The translations under genes were made by a program, and so were the position numbers. Below the pieces are notes generated by a model. It was not told where the DNA came from, ran no database searches, and saw only the letters and a program-made list of their open reading frames with translations. Shown here in pieces: positions 55,201 through 58,240 of a stretch of DNA of 64,000 bases. Origin of the DNA: Theropithecus gelada (Eukaryota; Chordata; Mammalia; Primates; Cercopithecidae); NCBI RefSeq assembly GCF_003255815.1, contig NC_037674.1:17691615-17755614 (forward strand), written 5' to 3'. How positions within the stretch are numbered: position 1 is the stretch's first letter; each line of letters starts with the position of its first letter.

Positions 55201-56753
55201 CAGTGGCTCAATCTCGGCTCACTGCAACCTCTGCCTCCTGGGTTCAAGCAATTCTCCTGCCTCAGCCTCCCGAGTAGCTGGGATTACAGATGCCCACCAC
55301 CACGCCTGGCTAATTTTTTGTATTTTTTAGTAGAGATGGGATTTTGTCACATTGAGCAGGCTGGTCTTGATCTCCTGACCTCAGGTGATCCACCCACCTT
55401 GGCCTCCTAAAGTGCTGGGATTACAGGTGTGAGCCACCATGCCCGGCCGAGTCATCTTTTTTTTTTTTTCTTTTTTTTTTTTTTGAGACAGAGTCTTACT
55501 TTATCACCCAGGCTGGAGTACAGTGGTGTGATCTCAGTTCACTGCAACCTCCACCTCCCAGGTTCAGGGGTTTCTCATGTCTCAGCCTCCCAAGTAGCTG
55601 GGACTACAGGTACGTACCACCACTCCTGGCTAATTTTTGTATTTTTCGTGGAGACAGGATTTTGCCATGTTGCCCAGGCTGGTCTTGAACTCCTGGCCTC
55701 AAGTGATCTGCCCACCTCTGCCTCCCAATGTGCTGGGATTACAGGCATGAGCCACTGTGCCTGGCTCTTTGCTTATCTTCTTTTATTATCTCTTCATCCT
55801 GATAAATATGACTCTTATATGGATTATGCCTCCAAGGGACAGATGAGAGAGGAACTCACAAGGCTGGAGATGTTGAGCTGGTGGCCACTTCAAACCCCCA
55901 TCACTCTCCTTTTAATACTGTTTGTATCTATTCCAGTTCTGCCGACCAGAGAGGTCATTATCCCAGCAAGTGTGTGGTGGAGCAGATCTTGGTCTTAGGC
56001 CTCAGGAAGGAGCCATCTTTTGTGACTACCCACTCATCTGGTGAGAAAGCAGTCCATTCTTACCTCACCATTTCTTTTTATAAGCAAGTATCTGCAGTGA
56101 GGAGATGGTTAGTCCCCACACTGACATAATATGCTCAGCCTGAGTGGACTGTGTGCTTTCAGGTAGAGGTGAAATCTACTAGTTTCTAGAATAAATGAGG
56201 CCATCTTGCTTCTCTTCATGAATTGATCTTTCTCCTCACTTTTAGTGATTTTCTAAGGAAACTTATTTGGGGCTTGAGATAATATCATGGCTTCTCTGAA
56301 TATTTGTTTAAACTGTAGCTGCCTGAAGACTTGGAGAATCCTATCCATGTGTTTGGAGTTTATGAAAGGGCAGGATGGGGCTTATATCCTTTCTTGCTTC
56401 CCAAAGTTCTTGGACAAATTTATTTGTTCCTTATGGTTTCTTTTCAACCAGTCTTGAGGTCAAAACAATGAAGTTTTCCATGTTTCTAAAACTTCATGGA
56501 AGCTCATGGGTAAAAGTGCTATTAATTTGGAGTGGGGTATAAGGTTTTATGATAGAGTGAGAAAACATTTCAGATTTGAAGAAAAGATTTTTCCCTTCTA
56601 GAGATGCATCAAAATTTCCCTCTTTTATTGTCTTGCTATTTAGATGGTAAAGATCAGCCTGTGGCTTTTACGTATTGTGCCAAAACGTCCAGCCTGAGCC
56701 TGGAGAAGCTCTCGCTCAACATTGCCACTGACTGGGAGGTCCGCATCATATGA
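766..56753 (+). CDS. GANC: Neutral alpha-glucosidase C, 3' nineteen coding exons (partial gene)
   Basis: GANC is a glycoside hydrolase family 31 enzyme that releases glucose from alpha-linked glucans at neutral pH; it is related to glucosidase II alpha (GANAB) and lysosomal GAA. Nineteen exons (766-811, 7924-7990, 9605-9701, 11356-11536, 11766-11919, 25059-25294, 29562-29688, 30632-30711, 32577-32720, 33819-33915, 42311-42412, 43569-43812, 44926-44990, 47309-47385, 50000-50074, 52343-52456, 53655-53767, 55937-56040, 56644-56753) all have AG acceptors and GT donors. Spliced, they give 743 codons and a TGA without interruption. Motifs in order are WLDIEH, WNDMNEPS with the nucleophile Asp, VWTGDNTA with the acid/base Asp, and PFFRGHA. 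Counting back from the human length of 914 places the two catalytic Asp at 511 and 587, matching the known positions. About 171 N-terminal residues lie upstream of the window. I recognised it by recalled similarity to the human protein, not by a search. Confidence 0.97.
1781..3839 (+). mobile_element. L1 with 5' inversion (twin priming)
   Basis: Bases 1781-2618 are L1 ORF2 in reverse; the minus strand encodes reverse-transcriptase fragments such as GQGCPLSPLLFN. Bases 2619-3839 are ORF2 in forward orientation, from 'actgcccaaaat' towards the 3' end. In L1 coordinates the reversed block ends where the forward block begins, within about ten bases. The open frames are broken. An Alu follows at 3840. 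Confidence 0.85.
3840..4132 (+). mobile_element. Alu, sense
   Basis: Full-length dimeric Alu with an A-rich tail, flanked by AAAGAAAATGTGG at 3827-3839 and 4133-4145. Confidence 0.93.
4146..6305 (+). mobile_element. L1 5' UTR plus ORF1 (3' part missing)
   Basis: The segment starts with the L1 5' end; the YY1-type CAAGATGGCC lies at 4154-4163. It runs through the GC-rich 5' UTR (AGCCGAAGCAGGGTGGGGCA near 4293) into ORF1, whose coiled-coil region (about 5570-5780) and later part (about 5870-6160, including MIGIPESDRENG) are split by stops. It ends abruptly in ORF1 near 6305, without ORF2, 3' UTR or tail. The L1 promoter here points the same way as GANC. Confidence 0.88.
6746..7040 (+). mobile_element. 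Alu, sense
   Basis: Full-length Alu with A tail and direct repeats TTCTGGAG at 6738-6745 and 7041-7048. Confidence 0.93.
7063..7591 (-). mobile_element. Solo LTR, class I ERV-like, antisense
   Basis: A 529-bp block starts TG and ends CA, inserted in the L1M tail. The 4-bp flanks ACAG (7059-7062) and ATAG (7592-7595) differ at one base; 4-bp duplications are typical of class I ERVs. On the minus strand an AATAAA-like signal precedes the end. The subfamily is not recognised, and no internal retroviral genes are present. Confidence 0.6.
7924..7990 (+). CDS. GANC: GANC exon W2 (residues ~187-208)
   Basis: Sixty-seven bases coding ENQEDLGLWEEKFGKFVDIKAN plus the first base of a Gly codon. Acceptor 'caacag', donor 'gtaaaa'. 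The preceding intron, about 7.1 kb, is almost entirely L1, Alu and LTR sequence. Confidence 0.96.
8046..8700. other. GANC intron, nothing recognised
   Basis: No repeat or exon could be assigned. The same holds for 617-950, 8870-9600, 10180-10800, 25300-25550 and 28550-29000. Confidence 0.5.
8711..8869 (-). mobile_element. Alu monomer, antisense
   Basis: One Alu arm in reverse, from 'tttgtttgtttgagccagg' to 'taagccaccatacccgtcc'. Confidence 0.85.
9605..9701 (+). CDS. GANC: GANC exon W3 (residues ~209-240)
   Basis: Ninety-seven bases, phase 1 to phase 2. It contains HGFEHLYGIPQHA, the conserved GH31 N-terminal stretch seen in glucosidase II alpha relatives. Acceptor 'ctacag', donor 'gtaagtg'. 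Confidence 0.96.
9877..10168 (-). mobile_element. Alu, antisense
   Basis: Full-length reversed Alu with direct repeats GGTTTTCC at 9869-9876 and 10169-10176. Confidence 0.93.
10814..11107 (+). mobile_element. Alu, sense
   Basis: Full-length Alu flanked by GATATTTA at 10806-10813 and 11108-11115. Its 3' end lies about 250 bp before GANC exon W4. Confidence 0.93.
11356..11536 (+). CDS. GANC: GANC exon W4 (residues ~242-301)
   Basis: One hundred and eighty-one bases. The first base completes a Gly codon, followed by 60 codons from DEDAYRLYNLD to NTEPAVE. It includes YGSVPYLLAH and IGIFWLNASET, typical of the GH31 N-terminal domain. Acceptor 'tttcag', donor 'gtgagc'. Confidence 0.97.
11766..11919 (+). 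CDS. GANC: GANC exon W5 (residues ~302-352)
   Basis: One hundred and fifty-four bases: 51 codons (YTLSQMGPVAAK to FKQYSHLT) plus one base of Gly. It contains SESGIIDVFLLTGPTPSDV, which leads into the catalytic barrel. The intron before it is only 229 bp, the shortest in the window; the intron after it is 13.1 kb, the longest. Confidence 0.97.
12531..12907 (-). mobile_element. MaLR solo LTR (MST/THE1-like), antisense
   Basis: A 377-bp block ends 'ccaaaccatatca', the reverse of the MaLR start TGATATGGTTTGG. The 5-bp flanks ATCAG (12526-12530) and ATCAA (12908-12912) differ at one base, the duplication size expected for MaLR. Confidence 0.85.
13318..13657 (+). mobile_element. MaLR solo LTR (MST/THE1-like), sense
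   Basis: A 340-bp block from 'tgataggatttagctgtgtc' to 'gaaaatggaataca'. Flanks ACTTC (13313-13317) and GCTTC (13658-13662). It contains the familiar 'aaaaaggggagtttccctgc' stretch. It is opposed to the copy at 12531-12907. Confidence 0.88.
13713..14020 (+). mobile_element. Alu, sense
   Basis: Full-length Alu with a 20-A tail. Direct repeats GAACATGCCACT (13701-13712) and GAACGTGCTACT (14021-14032) differ at two bases. Confidence 0.93.
14614..16388 (+). pseudogene. BNIP3 processed pseudogene, interrupted by an Alu
   Basis: BNIP3 is a mitochondrial BH3-like protein that acts in mitophagy and cell death. This is a retrotransposed mRNA copy with no introns. The 5' coding part (14760-14866) matches the region for MQEESLQGSWVELHFSN, with damage. 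After an Alu at 14867-15067 it continues through MEKI, EKNSSQSEED, VESILKK and SDWIWDWSSWPENIPHKEFL to the last coding bases before 'ttttgatgaa' (15471-15480), then the long 3' UTR to an A-rich tail near 16388. Direct repeats AAAAAGACA at 14605-14613 and 16389-16397 flank it, as expected of L1-mediated insertion, and it splits an old L1. Frameshifts and a deletion before EKNSSQ remove coding capacity, so it is not translated as BNIP3. The parent was identified from recalled BNIP3 sequence; the pseudogene number is not known to me. Confidence 0.9.
14867..15067 (+). mobile_element. Internally deleted Alu inside the BNIP3 pseudogene
   Basis: Alu start 'ggctggacacagtggctcac' and 3' arm are present, but the middle is deleted. 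It has a long A tail. Repeats TAATGGTGACATGG (14853-14866) and TAATAGTGACATGG (15068-15081) come from BNIP3 sequence. Confidence 0.88.
16707..17151 (+). mobile_element. Solo LTR, ERVL-like, sense
   Basis: A 445-bp block starts 'tgtgatggttaattttatgt' and ends 'ctaactgataca'. The 5-bp flanks ACCAG (16702-16706) and CCCAG (17152-17156) sit within L1 sequence. I recognise it as a common LTR type, but not the subfamily. Confidence 0.7.
17250..18215 (-). mobile_element. Solo LTR, ERVK (HML-type), antisense
   Basis: A 966-bp block is bounded by TG and CA. The 6-bp flanks CATGAC (17244-17249) and CATGAT (18216-18221) differ at one base; 6 bp is the ERVK duplication size. On the minus strand AATAAA (17426-17431) is followed by an R-U5 region with the 'ggtggtagtggtccccgggg' stretch typical of HERV-K LTRs. 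It is a solo LTR; no gag, pol or env sequence is present. The HML subgroup is uncertain. Confidence 0.85.
18690..18755 (+). repeat. L1M 3'-end fragment
   Basis: 'gaattgtgcattttagatgg' to 'gtaaagctgttaaaaataaa' resembles a mammalian L1 terminus. The same terminus type appears at 50535-50795. Confidence 0.5.
18756..19500. other. GANC intron sequence, nothing recognised
   Basis: No exon, RNA gene or clear repeat is seen. A 102-codon minus-strand open frame (19235-19543) has no recognisable family features and runs into an L1 boundary. Confidence 0.6.
19520..21173 (+). mobile_element. 5'-truncated primate L1
   Basis: L1 ORF2 3' part, 3' UTR with G-rich tract (20987-21009) and A-rich end, flanked by a 19-bp direct repeat starting AGAATTTGAAGG at 19501-19519 and 21174-21192. 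ORF2 fragments read 'GKDFMSKTPKATATKANIDK'. An Alu splits it at 20489-20701. Confidence 0.92.
20489..20701 (+). mobile_element. 5'-truncated AluY-like element inside L1
   Basis: It starts at 'catcctggccaacatgg', lacking the first part of the left arm. It has an A tail and flanks AAGAAAATGTGGCAC at 20474-20488 and 20702-20716. Confidence 0.92.
21231..21405 (-). mobile_element. Short L1 3'-end insertion, antisense
   Basis: Reversed L1 terminus ('actttaagttgtagggtacatg') with T-run, flanked by CTCCAAAACCATTCTT at 21215-21230 and 21406-21421. Confidence 0.9.
21551..21850 (-). mobile_element. Old Alu, antisense
   Basis: Diverged reversed Alu from 'gtttgtttgtttgagtcagg' to 'gagccactgtgactggccc'. 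Confidence 0.88.
22296..22589 (-). mobile_element. Old Alu, antisense
   Basis: Reversed AluJ-like copy starting with a T-rich run and 'gagacagggtctcactctg'; the 5' Alu end is truncated near 22589. Confidence 0.85.
22868..23171 (+). mobile_element. Alu, sense
   Basis: Full-length Alu with long A tail, flanked by TTCAGATTTTAGAG at 22854-22867 and 23172-23185. Confidence 0.93.
23234..23536 (-). mobile_element. AluY-like, antisense
   Basis: Reversed full-length Alu. Flanks TCAAGCTACAGTTG (23220-23233) and TCAACCTACACTTG (23537-23550) differ at two bases. Confidence 0.92.
23731..24017 (-). mobile_element. Alu, antisense
   Basis: Reversed full-length Alu from 'gttttgagacggagtctcac' to 'catgagcccctacacccacc'. 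Confidence 0.9.
24440..25012 (+). repeat. L2 LINE 3' end
   Basis: Diverged L2: 'aagcccttcacaatctgacc', 'ctctgtgaagcctttcaaga', and a terminus resembling 'aaatgtttatcaaatgaata'. It ends about 45 bp before GANC exon W6. Confidence 0.75.
25059..25294 (+). CDS. GANC: GANC exon W6 (residues ~353-431), barrel start
   Basis: Two hundred and thirty-six bases coding TQAMPPLFSLGYHQCRWNYE onward. It includes MWLDIEHT, whose Asp (25193-25195) is the conserved GH31 substrate-binding residue, and RYFTWD. Acceptor 'ttttag', donor 'gtaaaa'. This is the first part of the (beta/alpha)8 catalytic domain. Confidence 0.98.
25557..25920 (-). mobile_element. Probable solo LTR, antisense
   Basis: On the minus strand the block starts 'tgttaagggtttttcaagcc', has AATAAA before 'ctttttaatt', and ends near 'tactgca'. 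No convincing target duplication was found, so the boundaries are tentative. Confidence 0.4.
26280..26525 (-). repeat. MIR-like repeat, antisense
   Basis: Matches the reverse MIR pattern (gaggaaactgaggc...aaggtcacac...ctggtctgcctgactcc), diverged. Confidence 0.6.
26786..27069 (-). mobile_element. Alu, antisense
   Basis: Reversed Alu after an AT-rich run, from 'gggacagagtctcactctgt' to 'gagccaccatgtctggcct'. Confidence 0.9.
27300..28232 (+). mobile_element. L1M 3' part, sense
   Basis: ORF2 end and 3' UTR of an old L1 ('ttaatatccagaatatataa' to 'ttttaccacaatttaaaaat'). A short fold-back insertion is present at 27780-27805. Confidence 0.85.
28233..28541 (+). mobile_element. Alu, sense
   Basis: Full-length Alu ending in (CAAA)n. 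Flanks AAAATTTA at 28225-28232 and 28542-28549. Confidence 0.92.
29003..29322 (-). mobile_element. Old Alu, antisense
   Basis: Reversed AluJ-like copy after (TTTTTG)n, ending 'gagccgctgcgcctggcc'. It lies 240 bp before GANC exon W7. Confidence 0.88.
29562..29688 (+). CDS. GANC: GANC exon W7 (residues ~432-473)
   Basis: One hundred and twenty-seven bases coding LVVISDPHIKID to DFEGVCWP plus one base of Gly. VVISDPHI and GVCWPG are conserved barrel strands of GH31. Acceptor 'gacag', donor 'gtttga' (a non-optimal +3 to +5). Confidence 0.97.
29700..30630. other. GANC intron, nothing recognised
   Basis: No repeat or exon assigned. The same holds for 30712-31199, 31450-32325, 32721-33447, 34347-35070, 35706-36330, 42000-42310, 42413-43219 and 43813-44240. 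Confidence 0.5.
30632..30711 (+). CDS. GANC: GANC exon W8 (residues ~474-500)
   Basis: Eighty bases: completes Gly, then LSSYLDFTNPKVREWYSSLF and AFPVYQ. The YLDFTNP...W motif is shared by GH31 enzymes. Acceptor 'ccacag', donor 'gttggt' (weak). Confidence 0.96.
31200..31445 (-). repeat. MIR, antisense
   Basis: 'gatgaggaaactgagacata' and 'aaggtcacgcatctagtaag' are the reversed MIR core. Confidence 0.75.
32326..32530. repeat. Ancient interspersed repeat
   Basis: 'aatatttattgagatctgtc' with 'gaacaaaacagacaaaatgt' is a very common ancient mammalian repeat pattern. Similar stretches lie near 960-1270, 1490-1620 and 63895-64000. The family was not assigned. Confidence 0.4.
32577..32720 (+). CDS. 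GANC: GANC exon W9 (residues ~501-548), catalytic nucleophile
   Basis: One hundred and forty-four bases, exactly 48 codons, phase 0 at both ends. It carries FLWNDMNEPSVF; the Asp at 32607-32609 (residue 511 in human numbering) is the GH31 nucleophile. Because the exon length is a multiple of three, skipping would keep the frame but remove the nucleophile. Confidence 0.98.
33448..33600 (+). repeat. MIR, sense
   Basis: 'catttaacctctttgaatct' and 'ttgttacgtagattatatga' correspond to the MIR core and 3' part. Confidence 0.65.
33819..33915 (+). CDS. GANC: GANC exon W10 (residues ~549-580)
   Basis: Ninety-seven bases: QMATAEGLIQRSKGKERPFV then LTRSFFAGSQKY, plus one base of Gly. RPFVLTRSFFAGSQ is a strongly conserved GH31 strand. 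Acceptor 'atatag', donor 'gtaagg'. Confidence 0.97.
34007..34346 (-). mobile_element. Alu, antisense
   Basis: Reversed Alu with a long T-run and 'cattcatttgtttgagacgg'. It starts 91 bp after GANC exon W10. Confidence 0.9.
35082..35379 (-). mobile_element. AluY, antisense, Old World monkey type
   Basis: Reversed full-length young Alu. The reverse complement reads 'gagatctggccactgtactc' and 'aactagccgggtgagg', characteristic of cercopithecid AluYR copies. Flanks AAGGCTATTT at 35072-35081 and 35380-35389. Confidence 0.9.
35480..35705. repeat. Possible L1 3' UTR fragment
   Basis: 'attaaatcagagtaattggg' through 'ctaactatagtcaccttact' resembles an L1 3' region. Assignment is from memory only. Confidence 0.4.
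36335..36628 (+). mobile_element. Alu, sense (first of a tandem pair)
   Basis: Full-length Alu. Flanking T-rich repeat AAATATTTTTTTGG at 36321-36334, and a close copy at 36626-36641. Confidence 0.9.
36640..36943 (+). mobile_element. Alu, sense (second of a tandem pair)
   Basis: Diverged Alu starting directly after the first copy's target repeat, ending in an A-rich tail. Confidence 0.88.
37150..37400 (+). repeat. MIR, sense
   Basis: 'agtgcctgggctcaaatcat' with 'gattgttgtgattattaagt' and a run to about 37400 follow the MIR consensus. Confidence 0.75.
37495..38356 (+). mobile_element. L1M ORF2 fragment, resumes at 41640-41693
   Basis: Old sense L1 ('tagatcaatggaacagagta' onward), interrupted by an Alu at 37768-38060. 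It is cut at 38356 by later insertions and appears to continue at 41640 with 'aaaatgagcaaaagatttct'. Confidence 0.8.
37768..38060 (-). mobile_element. Alu, antisense
   Basis: Reversed full-length Alu in the L1M. Flanks resemble AGAATAAAATCTT and AGGAGAAAATCTT. Confidence 0.9.
38357..38670 (+). mobile_element. Young AluY with a 12-bp deletion (AluYd-like)
   Basis: Very close to the AluY consensus. It lacks 12 bases between 'gatcgagacc' and 'acggtgaaac', the deletion that marks AluYd. An uninterrupted run of 48 A spans 38627-38674. Direct repeats AAAACAACCTACTTTA lie at 38341-38356 and 38671-38686. Confidence 0.93.
38687..41639 (+). mobile_element. Primate L1, 5'-truncated, sense
   Basis: ORF2 from the N-terminal part of the reverse transcriptase ('NSPGPERFTAQFYQ', later 'FADDMTLYLENP') to the 3' UTR and A-rich end. 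Stops and frameshifts break the frame. A short AT-rich insert lies at about 41287-41330. Confidence 0.9.
41694..41990 (+). mobile_element. Alu, sense
   Basis: Diverged full-length Alu from 'ggctgggcatgatggctcag' to an A-rich tail. Confidence 0.9.
42311..42412 (+). CDS. GANC: GANC exon W11 (residues ~581-614), acid/base residue
   Basis: One hundred and two bases. It completes Gly, then AVWTGDNTAEWSYLKISIPM and LLTLSITGISFCG plus one base of Ala. The Asp at 42328-42330 (residue 587) is the GH31 acid/base. The acceptor 'gaccaaag' has a poor pyrimidine tract. The 8.4-kb intron before it holds L1 and Alu insertions. Confidence 0.97.
43220..43266. repeat. (CA)n microsatellite
   Basis: About 18 uninterrupted AC units, then one AT interruption and further AC units, inside the GANC intron before exon W12. 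Confidence 0.95.
43569..43812 (+). CDS. GANC: GANC exon W12 (residues ~615-695)
   Basis: Two hundred and forty-four bases, the largest exon in the window. It encodes DIGGFIGNPETELLVRWYQA, AYQPFFRGHATMN with the conserved Arg-His of the GH31 pocket, and YGLLPYWYSLFYHAH. Acceptor 'ttccag', donor 'gtaaaa'. It ends within an Arg codon. Confidence 0.98.
44241..44851 (+). mobile_element. Outer Alu, sense, split by a second Alu
   Basis: The left arm (44241-44374) and right arm (44682-44851) of one Alu surround a complete younger Alu. Its A tail ends 74 bp before GANC exon W13. Confidence 0.92.
44375..44681 (+). mobile_element. Inner AluY, Old World monkey type
   Basis: Complete young Alu inserted in the middle A-rich linker of the outer Alu; repeats ACAAAAATTGG and GCAAAAATTGG. 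It has 'aactagccgggcgaggtggc' and 'gagatccggccactgcactc', which I recognise as cercopithecid AluYR variants. Confidence 0.92.
44926..44990 (+). CDS. GANC: GANC exon W13 (residues ~697-717)
   Basis: Sixty-five bases: PLWVEFPDELKTFDMEDEYM then L and one base of Gly. Sense Alu sequence ends 74 bp before it, and an antisense Alu starts 18 bp after it. Skipping it would shift the frame. Confidence 0.96.
45008..45313 (-). mobile_element. Alu, antisense, 18 bp after GANC exon W13
   Basis: Reversed full-length Alu. Its T-run starts close to the exon W13 donor, and AGCATTT repeats flank it (44994-45000 and just after 45313). Confidence 0.92.
45820..46111 (-). mobile_element. Alu, antisense
   Basis: Reversed full-length Alu with flanks resembling CATTTCTGGGTT and CATTTCTGAGTT. 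Confidence 0.92.
46125..46460 (+). repeat. L2 LINE 3' end
   Basis: 'gtaaacttcacaaggtcagg', 'tgcccagcatgcagtaggca' and 'tatttattgaataaaag' follow the L2 3' consensus. Confidence 0.75.
46549..46860 (+). mobile_element. Old Alu, sense
   Basis: Diverged Alu from 'ggccaggcatggtggctcat' to an A/G-rich tail. Confidence 0.88.
47309..47385 (+). CDS. GANC: GANC exon W14 (residues ~718-743)
   Basis: Seventy-seven bases: completes Gly, then SALLVHPVTEPKATTVDVFL and PGSNE. This is the start of the C-terminal beta-sandwich. Acceptor 'tcttag', donor 'gtaaga'. Confidence 0.96.
48357..48845 (-). mobile_element. MLT1-type MaLR LTR, antisense
   Basis: Reversed MLT1 pattern: 'gtggcttaaaacaacgaaac', 'ctctcacagttctggaggct' and 'cttataaggacacttgtggt'. 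It has an internal 24-bp tandem duplication at 48557-48604. Confidence 0.85.
49640..49785 (+). repeat. L2/MIR-type 3' end
   Basis: 'gatccatgaggacaggaact' and 'cagcacctggcacagtcctg' are typical of L2 or MIR ends. Confidence 0.6.
50000..50074 (+). CDS. GANC: GANC exon W15 (residues ~744-768)
   Basis: Seventy-five bases, 25 codons: VWYDYKTFAHWEGGCTVKIP then VALDT. WYDY is the common GH31 motif in the C-terminal domain. Phase 0 at both ends. Acceptor 'ttctag', donor 'gtaagt'. Confidence 0.96.
50113..50492 (-). mobile_element. MLT1-type MaLR LTR, antisense
   Basis: 'ggctagggctgccatgacaa' to 'gatacaaacattcagtccat' is a second reversed MLT1. It starts 38 bp after GANC exon W15. Confidence 0.85.
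50535..50795 (+). repeat. L1M 3' end, sense
   Basis: 'gcatagagacagaaggtagg' to 'tctatcaaagctgtaaaacg' is an old L1 terminus. Confidence 0.7.
50796..52342. other. GANC intron, mostly unassigned
   Basis: Apart from a MIR-like scrap at 51230-51370, nothing is recognised. The same holds for 45314-45800, 46861-47308, 47386-48356, 48846-49640, 52457-53654 and 56041-56643. Confidence 0.5.
51230..51370 (-). repeat. MIR-like fragment, antisense
   Basis: 'attcagagaagttacattat' and 'ggaacacagcagacttgtgg' match the reversed MIR core. Confidence 0.55.
52343..52456 (+). CDS. GANC: GANC exon W16 (residues ~769-806)
   Basis: One hundred and fourteen bases, 38 codons from IPVFQRGGSVVPIK to LRVALSTK. PVFQRGGSVVP is the conserved GH31 'RGG' strand. 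Phase 0 at both ends. Acceptor 'ttacag', donor 'gtattt' (weak). Confidence 0.96.
53655..53767 (+). CDS. GANC: GANC exon W17 (residues ~807-843)
   Basis: One hundred and thirteen bases: GSSVGELYLDDGHSFQY onward to VLIN plus two bases of Ser. GELYLDDG is the typical C-terminal GH31 motif. Acceptor 'ctccag', donor 'gtaatg'. Confidence 0.96.
53858..54162 (-). mobile_element. AluY-like, antisense (1 of 5 in this intron)
   Basis: Reversed full-length Alu; flanks TTTTAAGGTAC on both sides. It begins 91 bp after GANC exon W17. Confidence 0.92.
54219..54532 (-). mobile_element. Alu, antisense (2 of 5)
   Basis: Reversed Alu. Flanks CATTTCTGGAGTATTTTTC (54200-54218) and CATTTCTGGAATATTTTTC (54533-54551) differ at one base. 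Confidence 0.93.
54612..54925 (-). mobile_element. Alu, antisense (3 of 5)
   Basis: Reversed Alu with two T-runs. Flanks CCGACTTTCT (54602-54611) and CTGACTTTCT after 54925. Confidence 0.92.
55150..55448 (-). mobile_element. Alu, antisense (4 of 5)
   Basis: Reversed Alu; flanks resemble CAGTCGTCTTTT and GAGTCATCTTTT. Confidence 0.92.
55455..55765 (-). mobile_element. Alu, antisense (5 of 5)
   Basis: Reversed Alu abutting the previous one. It ends 171 bp before GANC exon W18. Confidence 0.92.
55937..56040 (+). CDS. GANC: GANC exon W18 (residues ~844-878)
   Basis: One hundred and four bases: completes Ser, then SADQRGHYPSKCVVEQILVL and GLRKEPSFVTTHSS plus one base of Asp. Acceptor 'ttccag', donor 'gtgaga'. 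The intron before it is packed with five antisense Alus. Confidence 0.95.
56644..56753 (+). CDS. GANC: GANC terminal coding exon W19 (residues ~879-914)
   Basis: One hundred and ten coding bases: completes Asp, then GKDQPVAFTYCAKTSSLSLE, KLSLNIATDWEVRII and a TGA stop at 56751-56753. Acceptor 'atttag'. The C-terminus VRII matches human. Confidence 0.96.
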
Positions 56754-57690
56754 CAAAGAACTGCCCCTGGTGATGTGAGCAGGGACCTGCCAGTCCCTTT
56801 CAACCTTCCCCTCGCCTTTTTTGAGATTTGTGCAGCAATCTACTTTGCCTTTCCTGAGTCAAAATAATCTTTCATTCGTCACCATTATACTAATGAACAA
56901 TAGATTTCATGTTTTAAATTTTCAGATTTGACATGTTAAGATGTACTAGCAATATTCCTTGTGTCAAACATCCCCTTTTCTCCCGGATACATAGCCCTGA
57001 GACATTTATAGTGTTCAAGAGTCTTCTGTTGCTTGCATTGCTTGAGCAAGGCTGCATGGTTCTGTTTTAATGTGGGCCAAGCCTACCTGGGCAGCCCCTT
57101 TGCCAGGGCTTGCCTCGGGCCATGCAGTGTTGGCGTTGTGGCTGCAGCAACTGAGTTGCTCAAGGCCAGTCTCCAAGTGGACAGCAGCCTCTGATAGTCC
57201 CCACAGTTATCTTCCACCCACATGGACTGGGCAAAGCAGCCCTCTTCTGTGTGCACTGCATACGCTGCAGCAGTGGGAGTTATTCTCCCCTAGAGATCCA
57301 CTTGGCAGCACGAAGGATTCTTTTCTCTTTCGTGCTTCTCAGGCTCAGTAGTTTCTAATTAATCTTAAAATCCATGTCTTTTAAATTGTTTTTTAATTAA
57401 GTGCTGTCTGCTAACCAAAGAATATTTGTAACGTGAGTAAGCTATGATTAATAACAACGAAATGAATACCCATGTACCCACCACTGGATTTCCGAAGTAG
57501 AACTCATGACTGGGACTAGGATGAGGCAAGGGAGGCCCTGGCCTTGGGCACAAAATGTAAGGGATGCCAAAAAATACAGTAATCAAAATAAGTAATATTT
57601 CAATCCACTATTTTTAAAAATCAGAATTAATGCAAAAAAAAAAAAAACCATGATGAACAAAATATCAAAATTTAAAATAAAGACAGGATT
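56754..57690 (+). other. GANC: Probable GANC 3' UTR
   Basis: Non-coding sequence follows the GANC stop without an obvious repeat for about 0.7 kb. The 3' end is not certain. The first canonical AATAAA on the + strand after the stop that I see is at 57676-57681, and another lies at 59680-59685 inside an old L1 tail. Confidence 0.45.
57676..57681 (+). promoter_or_regulatory. Candidate GANC polyadenylation signal
   Basis: AATAAA about 0.9 kb after the GANC stop. Position is the only support; no transcript end is visible from sequence alone. Confidence 0.3.
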
Positions 57691-57699
57691 AGTATTACT

Positions 57700-58240
57700 G
57701 GGTTTTCCTTTTGTCCCAGGCTCTAATGTGGCTTGGCATGGAGCAGAACATTACAATATACCAGTCGCATCATAATGCCCAAGGCTCTGCAGACCCCAGT
57801 GGCTCCCTGCTGCCTGCCTCAGCATCTGTTTTGGCAGCCTCAACTCCCCAGCACTCCTCAGCACACACCTCTTCTTATCAGGCTTCCTCCCCTTAGCAAC
57901 TTGCCAGTGGCCACCTCTGTGCCTTCTCATCCCTGGGCACCAATATCCTCCTGCCCTTACCATCCTTCCAGGCCCAACTCAAATCCCACTTTCCCATTAA
58001 GCCTAACTACGCGAACACCCCTACCCCCATACCCATTAGCAGTGATTTTGCCCTTCCCTGTAATGCTATCCCACTTATAACTGTGCTCTACTTACCATTC
58101 TCAGGGATCATACCTTAATGTTTTCAGTGTGTCTCTGTTCTCACTAGATTGTATGTTCCTCAAGAGCATGTTCTATTTCTCTTCTATCTGACACAGCACT
58201 ATTATACCTGACTTTCAGTAACTGTTAGCTGTGATTGGTT
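57700..58240 (+). repeat. L2 LINE 3' end
   Basis: 'ccaggcccaactcaaatccc' and 'agattgtatgttcctcaaga' are L2 landmarks in the GANC-CAPN3 gap. The element may begin inside the GANC 3' UTR. Confidence 0.75.

Noticed and set aside
55429..55998. 189-codon open frame reaching into GANC exon W18
   Set aside because: Most is antisense Alu; the overlap with W18 is in the wrong frame for GANC.
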